From the NCBI GenBank assembly GCA_025062175.1, contig JANXAX010000133.1, positions 1 through 7,067 of the forward strand: 7,067 bases of DNA. Reading direction: 5' to 3'. The position numbers were made by a program, and so were the translations under genes. The DNA is from Anaerolineae bacterium (GTDB lineage: Bacteria > Chloroflexota > Anaerolineae > 4572-78 > NAK82). Position 1 is the stretch's first letter; each line of letters begins with the position of its first letter. Positions 5,902 to 7,067 of the stretch are shown piece by piece. The notes under the pieces are model-generated. The model was not told where the DNA came from, ran no database searches, and saw nothing but the letters and a program-made list of their open reading frames with translations.

Positions 5902-7067
5902 TCACACCTCCCCGAACTGCCGGAAGGGCACGTTCACCAGCTGGCACCACTCGCGCACTTCGCGCGCTACATGGCCTACCACGACGGCGTAGTGGTGGCC
6001 GAAGCCGGCATTACCCCATTCTTCCAGAGCGGCACCCAGGTCGAAGGGAAAGACCACCTTCGCCGCTGAGCCGGGGAATTCCAGCTGGTACGGCACCGAT
6101 TCACCCTCCATAACGGCGATGCGCAGCGTCCCGCGCCGTCCCACCAGATTGGTCAAAGTGACCGGAGCCGCCTTCATCGTCGCCTGGATGACCGGGCCGT
6201 AGGCGCCCGGGCCAATGTGCTCCGGGATGGGGAGCAACCCCAACTTCTCGGGCTGAGCTGCCAGTCGGCGCGGCAGATTGCCACAGTGGTGCAGAATGCC
6301 GCTGTTATCTTCAAAGTTGATGCGAATGAAGTCAGAATGGAAGGTGGGCTCTCCGGAGAGCAATTGCATCGCGGCCATCATCACCGCGCCAGGAATGTCG
6401 CTCTCGCACGAGGCCGCGATGCCCATATCGTTGGCGATGCTCTTGCCCAGGCACGGGCCACCCAAGTGGTCATGGAAACATTCTACGGAAAAGGCCTGGA
6501 GATTTTCTTCGGCAATGATGCGCTGCAATGCCAGATGGCTGCGCACGCCGTATAGAATCACCTCACGCGGTGTGGAGCCGGGGTCAAATCCGGGCGCCAA
6601 GGCTTGCCAGGCTGCCTCTACCTCCGCGGCCGGGATTGCCTCCACGGTGCGTTGATAGCGCGTCAGACCCACGTTCACGATTTGGATGCCGAATGTCTCG
6701 CGCAGAGCCAGCTCATCGAACATCACATCGGACATGCCCTCAGCACGAAAACCCATCAAGCCGATGCGCATCCCTTTCATCCGTTGTTTTAAGGCAGCGG
6801 CGCGTGCATAGAGCAGCAACTTATCCCAGCTCGCCCGTGCGCGCAGGTAGCCAACGATAAACCGATAGGGCATGCCCAGTTCCTTGAAAGGCACCAGCGC
6901 CTGTTGCAGGCCTACCAACGCTCCCCACGCCTCGTGGTCAGCCAATCCCCACAGGACTGCGGGCAAACCTATCGCTTCGGCCAGAAGAGGGATAATGTGA
7001 TCCAGCGTGAAATTGCCCGGGATGATGCAGATCGCGTCCAGCTGTTGATTGGCAAAATAACGCGCTA
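5902..7067 (-). CDS. L-fucose/L-arabinose isomerase family protein, partial (N-terminus outside window)
   Basis: Sugar-isomerase-like enzyme of the L-fucose isomerase (FucI-related) group, which interconverts aldoses and ketoses with a divalent metal in the cytoplasm. The frame is open to the right edge: 387 codons are visible (first complete codon 7063-7065). A TTG at 6964-6966 is internal, because family-like sequence (DAICIIPGNF, then PAVLWG) continues across it. About 60-120 N-terminal residues are probably missing compared with the usual 450-500. Visible landmarks, numbered on the fragment: SVECFHDH near 193-200, CESDIPG at 220-226, HHCGN at 259-263 and a C-terminal GHHYAVVVGH near 356-364. 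The Glu, Asp and His of these segments are the likely metal/catalytic residues by analogy with FucI; I could not align them. It ends in TGA 6 nt before the ATPase start, so it is probably cotranscribed with the importer. The exact sugar is unknown, and a non-isomerase member of the family is possible. Confidence 0.82.
   Translation of the reverse strand, partial: ARYFANQQLDAICIIPGNFTLDHIIPLLAEAIGLPAVLWGLADHEAWGALVGLQQALVPFKELGMPYRFIVGYLRARASWDKLLLYARAAALKQRMKGMRIGLMGFRAEGMSDVMFDELALRETFGIQIVNVGLTRYQRTVEAIPAAEVEAAWQALAPGFDPGSTPREVILYGVRSHLALQRIIAEENLQAFSVECFHDHLGGPCLGKSIANDMGIAASCESDIPGAVMMAAMQLLSGEPTFHSDFIRINFEDNSGILHHCGNLPRRLAAQPEKLGLLPIPEHIGPGAYGPVIQATMKAAPVTLTNLVGRRGTLRIAVMEGESVPYQLEFPGSAAKVVFPFDLGAALEEWGNAGFGHHYAVVVGHVAREVREWCQLVNVPFRQFGEV
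5905..5910 (-). promoter_or_regulatory. Ribosome binding site of the ATPase gene
   Basis: On the minus strand GAGGTG lies 9 nt before the GTG start at 5893-5895. It sits in the last codons of the isomerase gene, directly before its TGA (5902-5904). This supports the GTG start and translational coupling of the two genes. Confidence 0.6.

Noticed and set aside
6964..6966. TTG as a start of the isomerase gene
   Set aside because: Conserved-looking sequence continues upstream in the same frame to the window edge, so this is an internal leucine codon.
1..7067. CRISPR array, tRNA, rRNA, insertion sequence or transposase
   Set aside because: No regularly spaced repeats, no RNA-gene sequence and no mobile-element protein were seen on either strand.

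Overview
The window is one compact, fully minus-strand gene cluster. In transcription order (right to left on the given strand) it holds: the C-terminal part of an L-fucose/L-arabinose-isomerase-like enzyme (cut by the right edge), a fused two-domain ABC ATPase of the peptide/nickel (Opp/Dpp) family, an exported family 5 solute-binding protein, a DppB/OppB-type permease and a DppC/OppC-type permease. The four transporter genes make a complete importer: one binding protein, two different permeases, and two nucleotide-binding domains on one chain.

Organism: a moderately GC-rich bacterium using GTG, and elsewhere possibly TTG, as well as ATG starts. The fused double ATPase, the binding-protein gene placed between ATPase and permeases, and the protein style would fit Chloroflexota (Anaerolineae/Caldilineae-like) or a neighbouring lineage. 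This is an impression from protein style only; there is no rRNA or marker gene here.

Layout: 5902-7067 isomerase fragment, whose stop is 6 nt before the GTG of the ATPase gene; 3817-5895 ATPase; 3558-3816 a 259-nt non-coding gap with two inverted repeats and a weak promoter-like hexamer; 1959-3557 binding protein; 1873-1958 a short gap filled mostly by a perfect 14-bp hairpin; 919-1872 permease B, overlapping permease C (29-922) by ATGA. Positions 1-28 are downstream flank.

How it works together: the binding protein captures a solute outside the membrane, the two permeases form the channel, and the fused ATPase powers it. The tight coupling of the ATPase gene to a sugar-isomerase-like gene suggests, as inference, that the imported compound is a sugar or oligosaccharide rather than a peptide, since Opp/Dpp-family importers are known to carry sugars in several thermophiles. 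The hairpin between binding protein and permeases is placed as expected for keeping binding-protein mRNA in excess. I see no clearly undescribed system here; the most interesting points are the substrate question and the RNA/operator structures in the two gaps.
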